From Microbacterium oxydans (GTDB lineage: Bacteria > Actinomycetota > Actinomycetes > Actinomycetales > Microbacteriaceae), in NCBI RefSeq assembly GCF_000956525.1, contig NZ_JYIW01000026.1:62001-126000 (forward strand): a stretch of DNA of 64,000 bases. The letters are read 5' to 3'. Within the stretch, counting starts at the first letter, position 1, and each line of letters starts with the position of its first letter. Below, in pieces: positions 39,639 to 47,979 of this stretch. Below the pieces are notes generated by a model, which did not search any database, was not told where the DNA came from, and saw only the letters and a program-made list of their open reading frames with translations. The position numbers were made by a program, and so were the translations under genes.

Positions 39639-40661
39639 ATGTATCCGCTGCTCTTTCGCGCTGTCCTGTCGCGCTTCGATCCCGAGTTCGCCCATCACGC
39701 CGGCATGGCGGTGGTTCGAGTACTCGGTGTCCAGCCGTTCGCTCGTGCGACCCGTGCCCTCACCGCACCGGATCCGTCGCTTCGGGTCGAAGCGCTCGGG
39801 CTGACCTTCCCGTCTCCGTTCGGTGTCGCCGCGGGCTTCGACAAGAACGCTGTCGGCGTTCGGGGCCTCGCCGCGCTCGGTTTCGGTCACGTCGAGGTCG
39901 GCACCATCACGGCGATCCCGCAGGAGGGCAATCCCAAGCCTCGACTGTTCCGGCTCGTGGAAGACCGCGCCGTGATCAACCGGATGGGCTTCAACAACAA
40001 GGGCGCGGACGCGGCCGCCCGCAAGCTCGCTCGGCTGCGCCGTGGTGCCCCTGACACGGTCATCGGGGTCAACATCGGCAAGAGTCGCGTGGTCGATGTC
40101 GAGAACGCGACGGAGGACTATGTCGCCTCCGCCGTGCGTCTCGCGCCGCTCGCCGACTACCTCGCCATCAACGTGTCGTCGCCGAACACACCTGGACTGC
40201 GTGGCCTGCAGGCCGTCGAGACCCTGGCTCCGCTGCTTCGCGCCGTGCGCACGGCGGCCGGGAAGACGCCGCTGCTGGTGAAGATCGCCCCCGATCTGCC
40301 GGACGAGGAGATCACGGCGATCGCGCAGCTCGCCGTCGCCGAGGGGCTCGACGGGATCATCTCGCATAACACCACGATCAGCCGGGACGGGCTCCTGAGC
40401 GATGATGCGGTGGTCGAAGCCGCCGGTGCAGGCGGGCTGTCCGGCGCTCCGCTCAAGGAGCGGTCCCTGCAGGTGCTCCGAGTGGTGCGCGCCGCGGTCC
40501 CTGAGGACTTCTGCGTGATCGCGGTTGGGGGAGTCGAGACTGCATCCGATGTGCAGGAGCGCTTGGATGCGGGCGCGACCCTCGTCCAGGGCTACACGGC
40601 GTTCCTCTACCGCGGTCCGTTCTGGGGTCGCGAGATCAACCGTGGACTCCTCGGGCGCTGA
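39639..40661 (+). CDS. pyrD: quinone-dependent dihydroorotate dehydrogenase (class 2)
   Basis: PyrD oxidises dihydroorotate to orotate in pyrimidine synthesis and passes electrons to the quinone pool. The 340-residue protein has an N-terminal helical membrane-binding region (MYPLLFRAVLSRFDPEFAHH) typical of class 2, then FGVAAGFDKNAV, GTITAIPQEGNPKPR, INRMGFNNKG and VNVSSPNTPGL-like (INVSSPNTPG) with the catalytic serine. IAVGGVETASD and the final GYTAFLYRGP bind FMN phosphate. The ATG at 39639 is chosen from its distance to the -10 box. A perfect hairpin follows. Confidence 0.96.
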   Translation: MYPLLFRAVLSRFDPEFAHHAGMAVVRVLGVQPFARATRALTAPDPSLRVEALGLTFPSPFGVAAGFDKNAVGVRGLAALGFGHVEVGTITAIPQEGNPKPRLFRLVEDRAVINRMGFNNKGADAAARKLARLRRGAPDTVIGVNIGKSRVVDVENATEDYVASAVRLAPLADYLAINVSSPNTPGLRGLQAVETLAPLLRAVRTAAGKTPLLVKIAPDLPDEEITAIAQLAVAEGLDGIISHNTTISRDGLLSDDAVVEAAGAGGLSGAPLKERSLQVLRVVRAAVPEDFCVIAVGGVETASDVQERLDAGATLVQGYTAFLYRGPFWGREINRGLLGR

Positions 40662-40682
40662 CAGCGCACGCCCGCGCGCGAA

Positions 40683-40716
40683 GAAGGCCCCTCGCTCCGC
40701 AGAGCGAGGGGCCTTC
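40683..40716. terminator. bidirectional hairpin between pyrD and DUF3043 gene
   Basis: A perfect 15-bp stem (40683-40697 with 40702-40716) closes a 4-nt loop. It lies between convergent genes. The arms end in AAGG/CCTT without a long U-tract. Confidence 0.75.
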
Positions 40717-40730
40717 TCGATGACAGGGGG

Positions 40731-41300
40731 TCAGGCCGGGTACTGACCGCGCTTGACCTGCGGCTTCGGCAGGCGCATGAAGCGCATCTGCAGGGCACGC
40801 ATCGCCGCATACCAGCCGAGACCGCGCTCGAGACGGTCCTTGCCGAACTTCTCGCCGGCTTTGCGCTTCACACGGAAGGCCAGGAGGATCATGCCGCCGA
40901 TCGCGATGATCAGGTACGCCATCATGACGAGGTACGCGTAGAAGGCGACCGCCAGTTGCGCGGGCACCAGCGATGCGAGGATCACCAGGACCATGACGGC
41001 CATGACGAACTCGGCGGGGTGCCAGCCGGCATCCACGTAGTCACGCACCCAGCGACGCTGCGGACCCTTGTCGCGCACCGGAAGGTACTTCTCCTCGCCG
41101 GCGGCCATGCCGGCCTGCGCGCGATTGCGTCGCTCGTTGAGCTCGGCGCGCGCTGCCGCCTTCGCTTCCTTCGTGTTCGCGACGAGCGGGCGACGGCGCG
41201 CGGCTTCCTGCTCGGCGCGGCTCGGCGTCGCACGCCCCTTCCCGACACCGGTCGTCTCGGCGTCGTCGTTCGTCGGAGGGGAGACAGGGGAAGTGGCCAC
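40731..41300 (-). CDS. DUF3043 family membrane protein
   Basis: A 189-residue actinobacterial protein of unknown function. The N-terminal ~75 residues are charged (Ala/Arg/Glu-rich, KGRATPSRAEQEAARRRP). The DUF3043 core begins with RRWVRDYVDAGWHPAEF, followed by two TM helices near residues 98-118 and 120-142 (VMAVMVLVILASLVPAQLAV, LVMMAYLIIAIGGMILLAF) and a basic tail. The start is GTG at 41300. The gene is divergent from the M20 peptidase with about 46 bp between starts. No activity is known for the family. Confidence 0.85.
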   Translation of the reverse strand: MATSPVSPPTNDDAETTGVGKGRATPSRAEQEAARRRPLVANTKEAKAAARAELNERRNRAQAGMAAGEEKYLPVRDKGPQRRWVRDYVDAGWHPAEFVMAVMVLVILASLVPAQLAVAFYAYLVMMAYLIIAIGGMILLAFRVKRKAGEKFGKDRLERGLGWYAAMRALQMRFMRLPKPQVKRGQYPA

Positions 41301-41333
41301 GAGAATCCTCGGTTCGCTGAAGGTGGATCACCT

Positions 41334-41339
41334 TAAGAT
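41334..41339 (+). promoter_or_regulatory. -10 element TAAGAT for the M20 peptidase
   Basis: TAAGAT ends 7 nt before ATG 41347 in the short divergent spacer; no ribosome binding site is visible. Confidence 0.55.
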
Positions 41340-41346
41340 TACTCGC

Positions 41347-42750
41347 ATGACTTCTCCTGTTCTCCCCAGTTCGTCCGACTCCGCTGTTCTCGAGTCCGTG
41401 GCGACCGGAATCCCGGCCGCGCTCTCCGATCTGGGCCACCTCGTGCGCATCCCCGGCATGGCGTGGCCGGCGTTCGACCAGACGCAGCTCGAGCGCAGCG
41501 CCGATGCCGTCGCAGCGCTCGCGAAGGACACCGGTGTCTTCGACGAGGTGCAGGTGCTGCGGGCGGCGATCCCCGGCACCGACGAGTACGGGCAGCCAGC
41601 GGTGCTGGCCACGCGCGCCGCCCGCAACGGCAAGCCGACGATTCTGCTCTACGCACACCACGACGTGCAGCCTCCTGGAGACGACGCGCTGTGGGAGACG
41701 CCGCCGTTCGAGCCGACCGTGCGCGACGGTCGCCTCTACGGTCGCGGTGCGGCAGACGACAAGGCCGGGATCATGGCGCACATCGCTTCGATCCGCGCGG
41801 TGTCCGAGGTGCTCGGCGACGACCTCGAGCTCGGTATCGCGATGTTCATCGAGGGTGAGGAGGAGTACGGCTCCCGCTCATTCGCGCAGTTCCTGTCCGA
41901 CAACAAGGACGCGCTGCGGGCCGATGCCATCGTGGTCGCCGACTCCGGCAATCTGGACTCCGTGACGCCCGGCCTCACCGTCTCGCTGCGAGGGAACGCG
42001 CGGTTCACGTTGCGCGTGCGCACTCTGGATCATGCCTCGCACTCCGGCATGTTCGGGGGAGCGGTGCCCGACGCGATGATGGCGACCACGAAGCTGCTGG
42101 CGACGCTCTGGAACGACGACGGCTCTGTGGCCGTCGACGGCATGACCGCGCGCGACACCGAGACGCCCGACTACTCCGAGGAGACGCTGCGCGACGAAGC
42201 CGGTCTGCTGCCGGGAACCTCGCCGATCGGCGACGGCACGATCCTCAGCCGCATCTGGAACAAGCCGGCCGTCACCGTGATCGGTATCGACGCGACCAGC
42301 GTCGCTTCGGCATCCAACACGCTCCTGCCCGAGGTCACCGTCGTGATCAGCTCCCGCGTCGCACCGGGGCAGTCCGCATCCGACGCCTACGACGCGCTGG
42401 AGCGTCACCTGCGGGCGCACGCCCCGTTCGGCGCCGAGCTGACCTTCTCGGACCTCGACTTCGGCGACGGCTTCCTCGTCGACACCAGCGGCTGGGCTGT
42501 CGGGCTGACCCGCGACGCGATGCGCGACGGCTACGGCGTTCCGCCGGTCGACCTCGGCGTGGGGGGATCGATCCCGTTCATCGCCGACCTCGTCCGCGAG
42601 TTCCCGGAGGCGCAGATCCTGGTGACCGGGGTCGAGGATCCCTACTCGCGCGCGCACAGCCCGAACGAATCGCTCCACCTCGACACGTTCCGCAACGCGG
42701 TCGCGACCGAAGCGCTGCTGCTCGCCCGCATGAACCGCCGCGAGGCCTGA
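41347..42750 (+). CDS. M20 family metallopeptidase (dipeptidase)
   Basis: A zinc peptidase of the M20/M25/M40 family, probably a cytosolic dipeptidase. From the ATG at 41347 it has 467 residues. Metal and catalytic motifs are LLYAHHDVQP (first His and Asp), GRGAADDKAGIMAHI (bridging Asp), IEGEEEYGS (catalytic Glu pair), DSGNLD, and the late RAHSPNESLHL with the last His. The dimerisation domain lies in between (about 200-310). An in-frame open stretch upstream overlaps the divergent gene and is not family-like. The TAAGAT box 7 nt before supports this start. Confidence 0.93.
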   Translation: MTSPVLPSSSDSAVLESVATGIPAALSDLGHLVRIPGMAWPAFDQTQLERSADAVAALAKDTGVFDEVQVLRAAIPGTDEYGQPAVLATRAARNGKPTILLYAHHDVQPPGDDALWETPPFEPTVRDGRLYGRGAADDKAGIMAHIASIRAVSEVLGDDLELGIAMFIEGEEEYGSRSFAQFLSDNKDALRADAIVVADSGNLDSVTPGLTVSLRGNARFTLRVRTLDHASHSGMFGGAVPDAMMATTKLLATLWNDDGSVAVDGMTARDTETPDYSEETLRDEAGLLPGTSPIGDGTILSRIWNKPAVTVIGIDATSVASASNTLLPEVTVVISSRVAPGQSASDAYDALERHLRAHAPFGAELTFSDLDFGDGFLVDTSGWAVGLTRDAMRDGYGVPPVDLGVGGSIPFIADLVREFPEAQILVTGVEDPYSRAHSPNESLHLDTFRNAVATEALLLARMNRREA

Positions 42751-42809
42751 CACCCGTCGACGCGCGCACGGCTCTTTCCCGATCTCGCCGCCTCCGCGAC
42801 ATGCGGCGA

Positions 42810-42815
42810 TAGAAT
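42810..42815 (+). promoter_or_regulatory. -10 element TAGAAT before the Fe-S insertion protein
   Basis: TAGAAT lies 41 nt before ATG 42857, leaving a leader with AAGGAG as ribosome binding site. Confidence 0.5.
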
Positions 42816-42856
42816 TGCGGGAAAGCCGTGCGACGCGGCCCGTCACAAGGAGCGAC

Positions 42857-43225
42857 ATGAGCGACACCACCCTGACCTCAGACACCACCAGCACCAAGGC
42901 CCACGGCATCAGCCTGACCGATGCCGCCGCGGTCAAGGTCAAGAACCTCCTCGAGCAGGAGGGCCGCGACGACCTGCGTCTGCGCGTCGCCGTGCAGCCC
43001 GGCGGATGCTCCGGCCTGATCTACCAGCTCTACTTCGACGAGCGCTACCTCGAGGGCGACGAGACCGTCGACTTCGATGGCGTCGAGGTCATCGTCGACA
43101 ACATGAGCGTGCCGTATCTCGACGGCGCATCGATCGATTTCAAGGACACGATCTCGGAGCAGGGCTTCACGATCGACAACCCGAACGCAGCAGGCAGCTG
43201 CGCGTGCGGAGACAGCTTCCACTGA
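42857..43225 (+). CDS. erpA: A-type iron-sulfur cluster insertion protein (ErpA/HesB-like)
   Basis: A small carrier that delivers Fe-S clusters to apoproteins. The 122-residue protein has the HesB/IscA fold with ISLTDAAAVKVKNLL, LRLRVAVQPGGCSGLIYQL and the C-terminal AAGSCACGDSFH; the three conserved cysteines are in GGCSG and CxCG. AAGGAG lies 5-6 nt before the ATG. The gene sits directly upstream of ctaC, as is common in actinobacteria. The Rieske protein encoded further on is a plausible but unproven client. Confidence 0.9.
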   Translation: MSDTTLTSDTTSTKAHGISLTDAAAVKVKNLLEQEGRDDLRLRVAVQPGGCSGLIYQLYFDERYLEGDETVDFDGVEVIVDNMSVPYLDGASIDFKDTISEQGFTIDNPNAAGSCACGDSFH

Positions 43226-43327
43226 TCGTTCGTCGGAGGCGCTGAACCCGGCGTCTTTTGCCCAGGACAGCGCCTGATCCGGTCCGTGAACCTGCGTGGT
43301 TGGCATGAATCAGGTGTGAGGTTGCTC

Positions 43328-43333
43328 TAGACT
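43328..43333 (+). promoter_or_regulatory. -10 element TAGACT for the ctaCDF operon
   Basis: TAGACT lies 35 nt before GTG 43369, giving a leader with GAAAGG as ribosome binding site. A TTGGCA at 43300 is too far (22 bp) to be a normal -35. Confidence 0.5.
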
Positions 43334-43368
43334 TGGATGTGCCCTGTCCGCAATCTGAAAGGTGCATC

Positions 43369-44265
43369 GTGCCCTCGAAACACCGCCTTCGTTGGGCCGC
43401 TCTCCCTCTGGGAGTCGTGGCAGCCGTGGTCCTGGCGGGATGTACCACCACTGAGTTGAACGGCTATCTCCCCGGGTTCGTGGATGGCGGGCCTGCGGCC
43501 ACCAACCAGACCGAGCGAGTGTCGTCCCTCTGGGTCAACTCCTGGATCGTCCTCCTCGCCGTCGGCGTCATCACCTGGGGCCTGATGGCCTGGGCCGCGA
43601 TCGCGTACCGCCGTCGCAAGGGTCAGACCGGTCTCCCGGTCCAGATGCGCTACAACATGCCGATCGAGATCTTCTACACGATCGTGCCGCTCATCCTCGT
43701 GCTGGGCATGTTCTTCTTCACGGCCCGCGATCAGGCCGAGATCGAGGCGAAGTGGGACAACCCCGACGTCGAGATCACCGCGATCGCCAAGCAGTGGGCG
43801 TGGGACTTCCAGTACGACGCCGACTCCGAAGACGACACCGTCTGGACGATGGGCATTCAGGCCCAGCCAGACAAGGACGGCAACATCGACCAGTCGCAGC
43901 TGCCCACGCTGGTGCTGCCGGTCGATCAGAAGGTCACGATCAACCTGCAGTCCCGCGATGTCATCCACTCGTTCTGGATCATCGACTTCCTCTACAAGAA
44001 GGACATGTACATCGGGAAGGACAACTCCTGGTCCTTCATCCCGACTCGTGTCGGCGAGTACTCGGGCAAGTGCGCGGAGCTGTGCGGCGAGTACCACTCG
44101 ATGATGCTCTTCAACGTGAAGGTCGTCGAGCAGGACGAGTACGACGCGTATGTCCAGTCGCTCAAGGAGCAGGGCAACACGGGCGACATCACGGACGAGT
44201 ACGACCGTCTGTCGAACTTCCCGGGCACCACGCCCCAGACCGACTCCGAGGAAGGAGAGGAGTAA
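43369..44265 (+). CDS. ctaC: cytochrome c oxidase subunit II
   Basis: CtaC carries the CuA centre that accepts electrons from the cytochrome c domains. From GTG 43369 it has 298 residues: a lipoprotein signal with lipobox VLAGC, two TM helices (SWIVLLAVGVITWGLMAW, IFYTIVPLILVLGMFFF), then the cupredoxin domain. CuA ligands are visible in the CAELCGEYHSMM motif, with the first His in DVIHSFWI. GAAAGG precedes the GTG. It is followed at three bases by ctaD. Confidence 0.95.
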   Translation: MPSKHRLRWAALPLGVVAAVVLAGCTTTELNGYLPGFVDGGPAATNQTERVSSLWVNSWIVLLAVGVITWGLMAWAAIAYRRRKGQTGLPVQMRYNMPIEIFYTIVPLILVLGMFFFTARDQAEIEAKWDNPDVEITAIAKQWAWDFQYDADSEDDTVWTMGIQAQPDKDGNIDQSQLPTLVLPVDQKVTINLQSRDVIHSFWIIDFLYKKDMYIGKDNSWSFIPTRVGEYSGKCAELCGEYHSMMLFNVKVVEQDEYDAYVQSLKEQGNTGDITDEYDRLSNFPGTTPQTDSEEGEE

Positions 44266-44268
44266 GCC

Positions 44269-46002
44269 ATGTCGACCACTGAAGCCCCCCGCACCGACGA
44301 GGCCCCCCGCTCCCGACCCAACGCCCTGCCCGCCCGCCAGGCCGCTCTCATGAGCTCCTCGCGCGTCGAGCAGAAGGGCAACATCGTCGTCAAGTGGATC
44401 ACCTCCACCGACCACAAGACCATCGGGTACATGTACCTGATCGCCTCGGTCCTGTTCTTCCTCCTCGGCGGTGTGATGGCACTCGTCATCCGTGCTGAGC
44501 TCTTCGCGCCGGGAATGCAGATCATCCCGACCAAGGAGCAGTACAACCAGCTGTTCACGATGCACGGCACGATCATGCTGCTGATGTTCGCGACGCCGCT
44601 GTTCGCCGGATTCGCCAACGCGATCCTGCCGCTGCAGCTCGGAGCACCTGACGTCGCGTTCCCGCGTCTGAACGCCTTCGCGTTCTGGCTGTTCCTCTTC
44701 GGCTCAACGATCGCCGTCGCCGGCTTCCTCACCCCGCAGGGCGCTGCCTCGTTCGGTTGGTTCGCCTATCAGCCGCTCGCGAGCGCCTCGTTCTCGCCGG
44801 GTGCGGGTGGAAACCTCTGGATGGTCGGTCTCGGCATCTCGGGCTTCGGCACGATCCTCGGTGCCGTGAACTTCATCACGACCGTGATCACGATGCGCGC
44901 GCCCGGTATGACGATGTGGCGCATGCCGATCTTCTCCTGGAACACGCTCATCACGAGCCTCCTGATCCTGATGGCATTCCCGGTGCTCGCCGCCGCGATC
45001 TTCGCCGCTGCGGCGGACCGCATCCTCGGCGCACACATCTACGACCCGGCCAACGGCGGCGTCCTGCTCTGGCAGCACCTGTTCTGGTTCTTCGGTCACC
45101 CCGAGGTGTACATCATCGCGCTGCCCTTCTTCGGCATCGTCTCCGAGATCTTCCCGGTGTTCAGCCGCAAGCCGATCTTCGGGTACAAGACCCTCGTCTA
45201 CGCGACGATCGCGATCGCCGCGCTGTCCGTCGCCGTGTGGGCTCACCACATGTACGTGACCGGTTCGGTGCTGCTGCCGTTCTTCGCGCTCATGACGATG
45301 CTCATCGCAGTGCCGACTGGTGTGAAGATCTTCAACTGGATCGGTACGCTCTGGCGAGGATCCGTGACCTTCGAGACCCCGATGGTGTTCGCACTCGGCT
45401 TCCTGGTCTCGTTCGTCTTCGGTGGTCTGACCGGTGTGATCCTCGCGGCTCCGCCGCTGGACTTCGCGCTCTCGGATTCCTACTTCGTCGTCGCACACTT
45501 CCACTACGTCGTCTTCGGCACCGTGGTGTTCGCGATGTTCGCCGGGTTCTACTTCTGGTGGCCGAAGTGGACGGGACGGATGCTCAACGAGCGGCTCGGC
45601 TACGTGCACTTCTGGATGCTGTTCATCGGCTTCCACATGACGTTCCTCATCCAGCACTGGCTGGGCGTCGACGGCATGGTTCGCCGGTACGCCGACTACT
45701 CGGCAGCCGACGGATGGACCTGGCAGAACCAGGTCTCGACGATCGGCGCCATGATCCTCGGTGCCTCGATGCTGCCGTTCTTCCTGAACGTCTGGATCAC
45801 GGCGCGCAAGGCGCCCAAGGTCACGGTCAACGACCCGTGGGGCTACGGCGCTTCGCTCGAGTGGGCGACGTCCTGCCCGCCGCCGCGTCACAACTTCACG
45901 TCGATCCCGCGTATCCGCAGCGAGCGGCCCGCCTTCGACCTGAATCACCCGGAAGCTGCGGAGTTCGCCACGACGGCTCCCGGCGAGCGAGAGGTCCACT
46001 GA
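44269..46002 (+). CDS. ctaD: cytochrome c oxidase subunit I
   Basis: The catalytic heme a/a3-CuB subunit, 577 residues with twelve TM helices. Visible features are [12 protein letters not shown], the heme a ligand in [25 protein letters not shown] with the CuB His-Tyr cross-link region, [10 protein letters not shown] with two CuB His, and [10 protein letters not shown] with the heme a3 and heme a histidines. GGWP-type segments follow ([11 protein letters not shown]). A GGAAGGAGAGG-rich region in the end of ctaC is the ribosome binding site. It is the second gene of ctaC-ctaD-ctaF. Confidence 0.97.
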   Translation: MSTTEAPRTDEAPRSRPNALPARQAALMSSSRVEQKGNIVVKWITSTDHKTIGYMYLIASVLFFLLGGVMALVIRAELFAPGMQIIPTKEQYNQLFTMHGTIMLLMFATPLFAGFANAILPLQLGAPDVAFPRLNAFAFWLFLFGSTIAVAGFLTPQGAASFGWFAYQPLASASFSPGAGGNLWMVGLGISGFGTILGAVNFITTVITMRAPGMTMWRMPIFSWNTLITSLLILMAFPVLAAAIFAAAADRILGAHIYDPANGGVLLWQHLFWFFGHPEVYIIALPFFGIVSEIFPVFSRKPIFGYKTLVYATIAIAALSVAVWAHHMYVTGSVLLPFFALMTMLIAVPTGVKIFNWIGTLWRGSVTFETPMVFALGFLVSFVFGGLTGVILAAPPLDFALSDSYFVVAHFHYVVFGTVVFAMFAGFYFWWPKWTGRMLNERLGYVHFWMLFIGFHMTFLIQHWLGVDGMVRRYADYSAADGWTWQNQVSTIGAMILGASMLPFFLNVWITARKAPKVTVNDPWGYGASLEWATSCPPPRHNFTSIPRIRSERPAFDLNHPEAAEFATTAPGEREVH

Positions 46003-46005
46003 TCC

Positions 46006-46440
46006 ATGCGCGATAACGTCATCCTCTGGTGGGTGCTGACTGCATTCTTCGCCCTCATCGGCGTCGTGTACACCGGCTGGCACATCCTGGCGACACCGTC
46101 CGAGAACTTCGCTGAGCGGATCGAATGGGTCGGTACGGTCGCGCTGTTCTTCGCGGCGTTCATGGGCGCGATGGTGGCCTTCTACCTCGACCGCACGCAC
46201 ACCGCGCAGGGTGGTGAGCTGCCGGAAGACATCCTCACCTCGGACATCGACGATGGTGACCCGGAGCTCGGCGAGTTCAGCCCTTGGTCCTGGTGGCCGA
46301 TCGTGCTCGCCGGTTCTGCCGCGGTCTTCGTGGTGGGACTGGCCGTCGGTCACTTCCTGCTCCCGATCGGGCTCGCGATCTTCGTGGTCGCGATCGTCGG
46401 CTGGGTGTACGAGTACTACCGCGGCAACTTCGCCCGCTGA
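46006..46440 (+). CDS. ctaF: cytochrome c oxidase subunit IV (actinobacterial)
   Basis: The small fourth subunit of the actinobacterial aa3 oxidase, 144 residues with four TM helices in two pairs (VILWWVLTAFFALIGVVYTG, VALFFAAFMGAMVAFYL, and WWPIVLAGSAAVFVVGLAVG, LGLAIFVVAIVGW-like). An acidic loop separates the pairs and YEYYRGNFAR ends the protein. ATG 46006 follows three bases after ctaD. An intrinsic terminator comes straight after the stop, closing the operon. Confidence 0.93.
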   Translation: MRDNVILWWVLTAFFALIGVVYTGWHILATPSENFAERIEWVGTVALFFAAFMGAMVAFYLDRTHTAQGGELPEDILTSDIDDGDPELGEFSPWSWWPIVLAGSAAVFVVGLAVGHFLLPIGLAIFVVAIVGWVYEYYRGNFAR

Positions 46441-46450
46441 GACACGATGA

Positions 46451-46483
46451 AGAAGGCCCCCGGTTCGCCGGGGGCCTTCTTTG
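46451..46483 (+). terminator. intrinsic terminator after ctaF
   Basis: A 13-bp stem (46451-46463 with 46468-46480) closes a TTCG tetraloop and ends in a short T-rich run (TTTGTT). The rhodanese gene converges from the other side, so it may work both ways. Confidence 0.85.
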
Positions 46484-46501
46484 TTGTCGTGTCGTGGGCG
46501 A

Positions 46502-46921
46502 TCAGGCGTGGGTGCGAATGCGTGCGATCCCGGTGAGCGGATCCACGGGCCGCCGGTGCACGCCATCCGCGTCCTCCACCGGATACCCCTCGCGCACCCA
46601 GTATTCGAAGCCGCCGATCATCTCGCGGACGTCGTATCCGAGGCGGGCGAACTCCAAGGCGCCCTTGGCGCCGGCGTTGCACCCGGGGCTCCAGCAGTAG
46701 ACGACGACTGCGGCATCCTTCGAGATTTCGCGCGGCGCGCGCGTCGCGATCTCGCTGTAATGCATGTGCATCGCCCCGGCGACGCGACCCTGGGCCCAGG
46801 CCTCGTCAGAGCGCACGTCTATCACCACGATGTCCTCGCCGGCCGCCCGAGCGGCATGGACGTCGCTGGCATCGGTCTCGGCGGCGAGCTTGGCTGCGTA
46901 GAAGTCGGCACGATCCATCAT
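46502..46921 (-). CDS. rhodanese-like domain protein
   Basis: A 139-residue single rhodanese domain. It has the family VVIDVRSDEAWAQGRVAGAMHM segment (about 33-54, split here by position) and the active-site loop VYCWSPGCNAG with the nucleophilic cysteine. It could transfer sulfane sulfur or act as a redox sensor. Two adjacent ATG codons could start it; the first lies 6 nt after a TAGGCT box on the minus strand. The sequence matches the rhodanese fold but not a specific enzyme. Confidence 0.9.
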   Translation of the reverse strand: MMDRADFYAAKLAAETDASDVHAARAAGEDIVVIDVRSDEAWAQGRVAGAMHMHYSEIATRAPREISKDAAVVVYCWSPGCNAGAKGALEFARLGYDVREMIGGFEYWVREGYPVEDADGVHRRPVDPLTGIARIRTHA

Positions 46922-46927
46922 GACCTC

Positions 46928-46933
46928 AGCCTA
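46928..46933 (-). promoter_or_regulatory. -10 element TAGGCT for the rhodanese gene
   Basis: On the minus strand TAGGCT lies 6 nt before the first ATG (46921) and 9 nt before the second. Confidence 0.5.
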
Positions 46934-46989
46934 GAAGCGTCGGTGGGTTGCGCACCGTTCGGATCCGGTCTTCGTGCGCAGGAATCCGG

Positions 46990-47493
46990 TCAGAGCTCGA
47001 CCGTCATCTGCACCCGGCGACCGTAGCGGTCGAGGCCGAGTGCTGCTTCGATCTCGACGAGTCCGCGCAGGAACGCGGTCTCCGGAATGCTCTCGAGGAA
47101 CCCGCACGAGGAATAGAACGGGGCGTTCCAGGGAATCTCCGCGTAGGTACGGAGCGTGAGCCGCGTGTAGCCGCGCTCACGGGCCTCGTCCATGGCTGCG
47201 GTGACCAGGGCTCGTCCGTGCCCGTTGCGCGCCGCAGCCGGCGTGACAGAGAGCTGCTCGAGGTGTGCCAGACCGTCGACGTCGAGCACATGCACGAAGC
47301 CGACGGGGGAGCCGGAATCGGAGTCCTCGACCATCAGCACGAAACCGGGGGAGTCGAGTCGGACAGCCCCTGCGTCGGCACGTGGCCAGTCCCAGGCGCC
47401 GAGCGCGTCGATGAGGAGTGCATCCGCTTCGGTCTCGATCGCCTGGATCATCTCGGCATCCGAAGCCTCCGCTGCGCGCAGCCGACGGTTCAT
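46990..47493 (-). CDS. GNAT family N-acetyltransferase
   Basis: A 167-residue acetyl-CoA-dependent acetyltransferase. It begins MNRRLRAAEASDAEMIQAIE, has the beta4 strand GFVHVLDVDGLAHLEQLSVTP, the acetyl-CoA pyrophosphate loop AARNGHGRALVTAAMDEA (RNGHGRA) and the C-terminal FYSSCGF motif. The ATG at 47493 overlaps the stop of the RidA gene (ATGA), so the two are translationally coupled. Longer in-frame sequence upstream belongs to the shadow of ridA. The substrate is unknown. Confidence 0.88.
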   Translation of the reverse strand: MNRRLRAAEASDAEMIQAIETEADALLIDALGAWDWPRADAGAVRLDSPGFVLMVEDSDSGSPVGFVHVLDVDGLAHLEQLSVTPAAARNGHGRALVTAAMDEARERGYTRLTLRTYAEIPWNAPFYSSCGFLESIPETAFLRGLVEIEAALGLDRYGRRVQMTVEL

Positions 47494-47903
47494 CAGTCGT
47501 CGCCGGCGACCGCGGCGATCGCTTCGATCTCGACGAGCTGGTCGTCGTACCCGAGCACCGTGACCCCCAGAAGCGTGCTCGGGACGTCGTGCGCCCCGAA
47601 CGCATCGTGGATGACATCCCACGCGGTGACGAGGTCCGCTTGGCGTGTGGAAGCGACCAGGACGCGCGTGCTGACCACATCGGTGAGCTGTGCGCCCGCG
47701 GCATCGAGTGCGGTGCGCAGTGTCACGACGCATCGGGCGGCCTGAGCGGCATAGTCGCCGGGAGCGGTCGTACTCCCGTCGTCCTCGAGAGGGCAGGAGC
47801 CGGCGAGGAAGATCAGGCGCGAACCGGCCGGAGCGGTCGCGGCATAGGCGTATGGAGCCTCTGCGAGGTCGGAGGAACGGATGAGTCGGACTGCAGACGT
47901 CAT
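47493..47903 (-). CDS. RidA family protein
   Basis: A 136-residue member of the RidA/YjgF family, whose archetype hydrolyses reactive 2-aminoacrylate. Visible signatures are LAGSCPLEDDG, STRVLVAS with the catalytic Arg, and the C-terminal DQLVEIEAIA. The N-terminal region is more divergent than in RidA itself, so deaminase activity is not assured. GAAAGGA precedes the ATG at 47903. It is coupled to the GNAT gene downstream, which may use a related metabolite. Confidence 0.85.
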   Translation of the reverse strand: MTSAVRLIRSSDLAEAPYAYAATAPAGSRLIFLAGSCPLEDDGSTTAPGDYAAQAARCVVTLRTALDAAGAQLTDVVSTRVLVASTRQADLVTAWDVIHDAFGAHDVPSTLLGVTVLGYDDQLVEIEAIAAVAGDD

Positions 47904-47930
47904 GCTTCGATCCTTTCACGGACATACGCA

Positions 47931-47960
47931 GAAGGCCCTGTCCGTCTGGACAGGGCCTTC
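47931..47960 (-). terminator. intrinsic terminator after qcrB
   Basis: A perfect 13-bp stem (47931-47943 with 47948-47960) closes a 4-nt loop, positioned 20 bp after the qcrB stop. It separates the qcr operon from ridA. Confidence 0.75.
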
Positions 47961-47979
47961 ATACGGGGGAGCGGTGCCG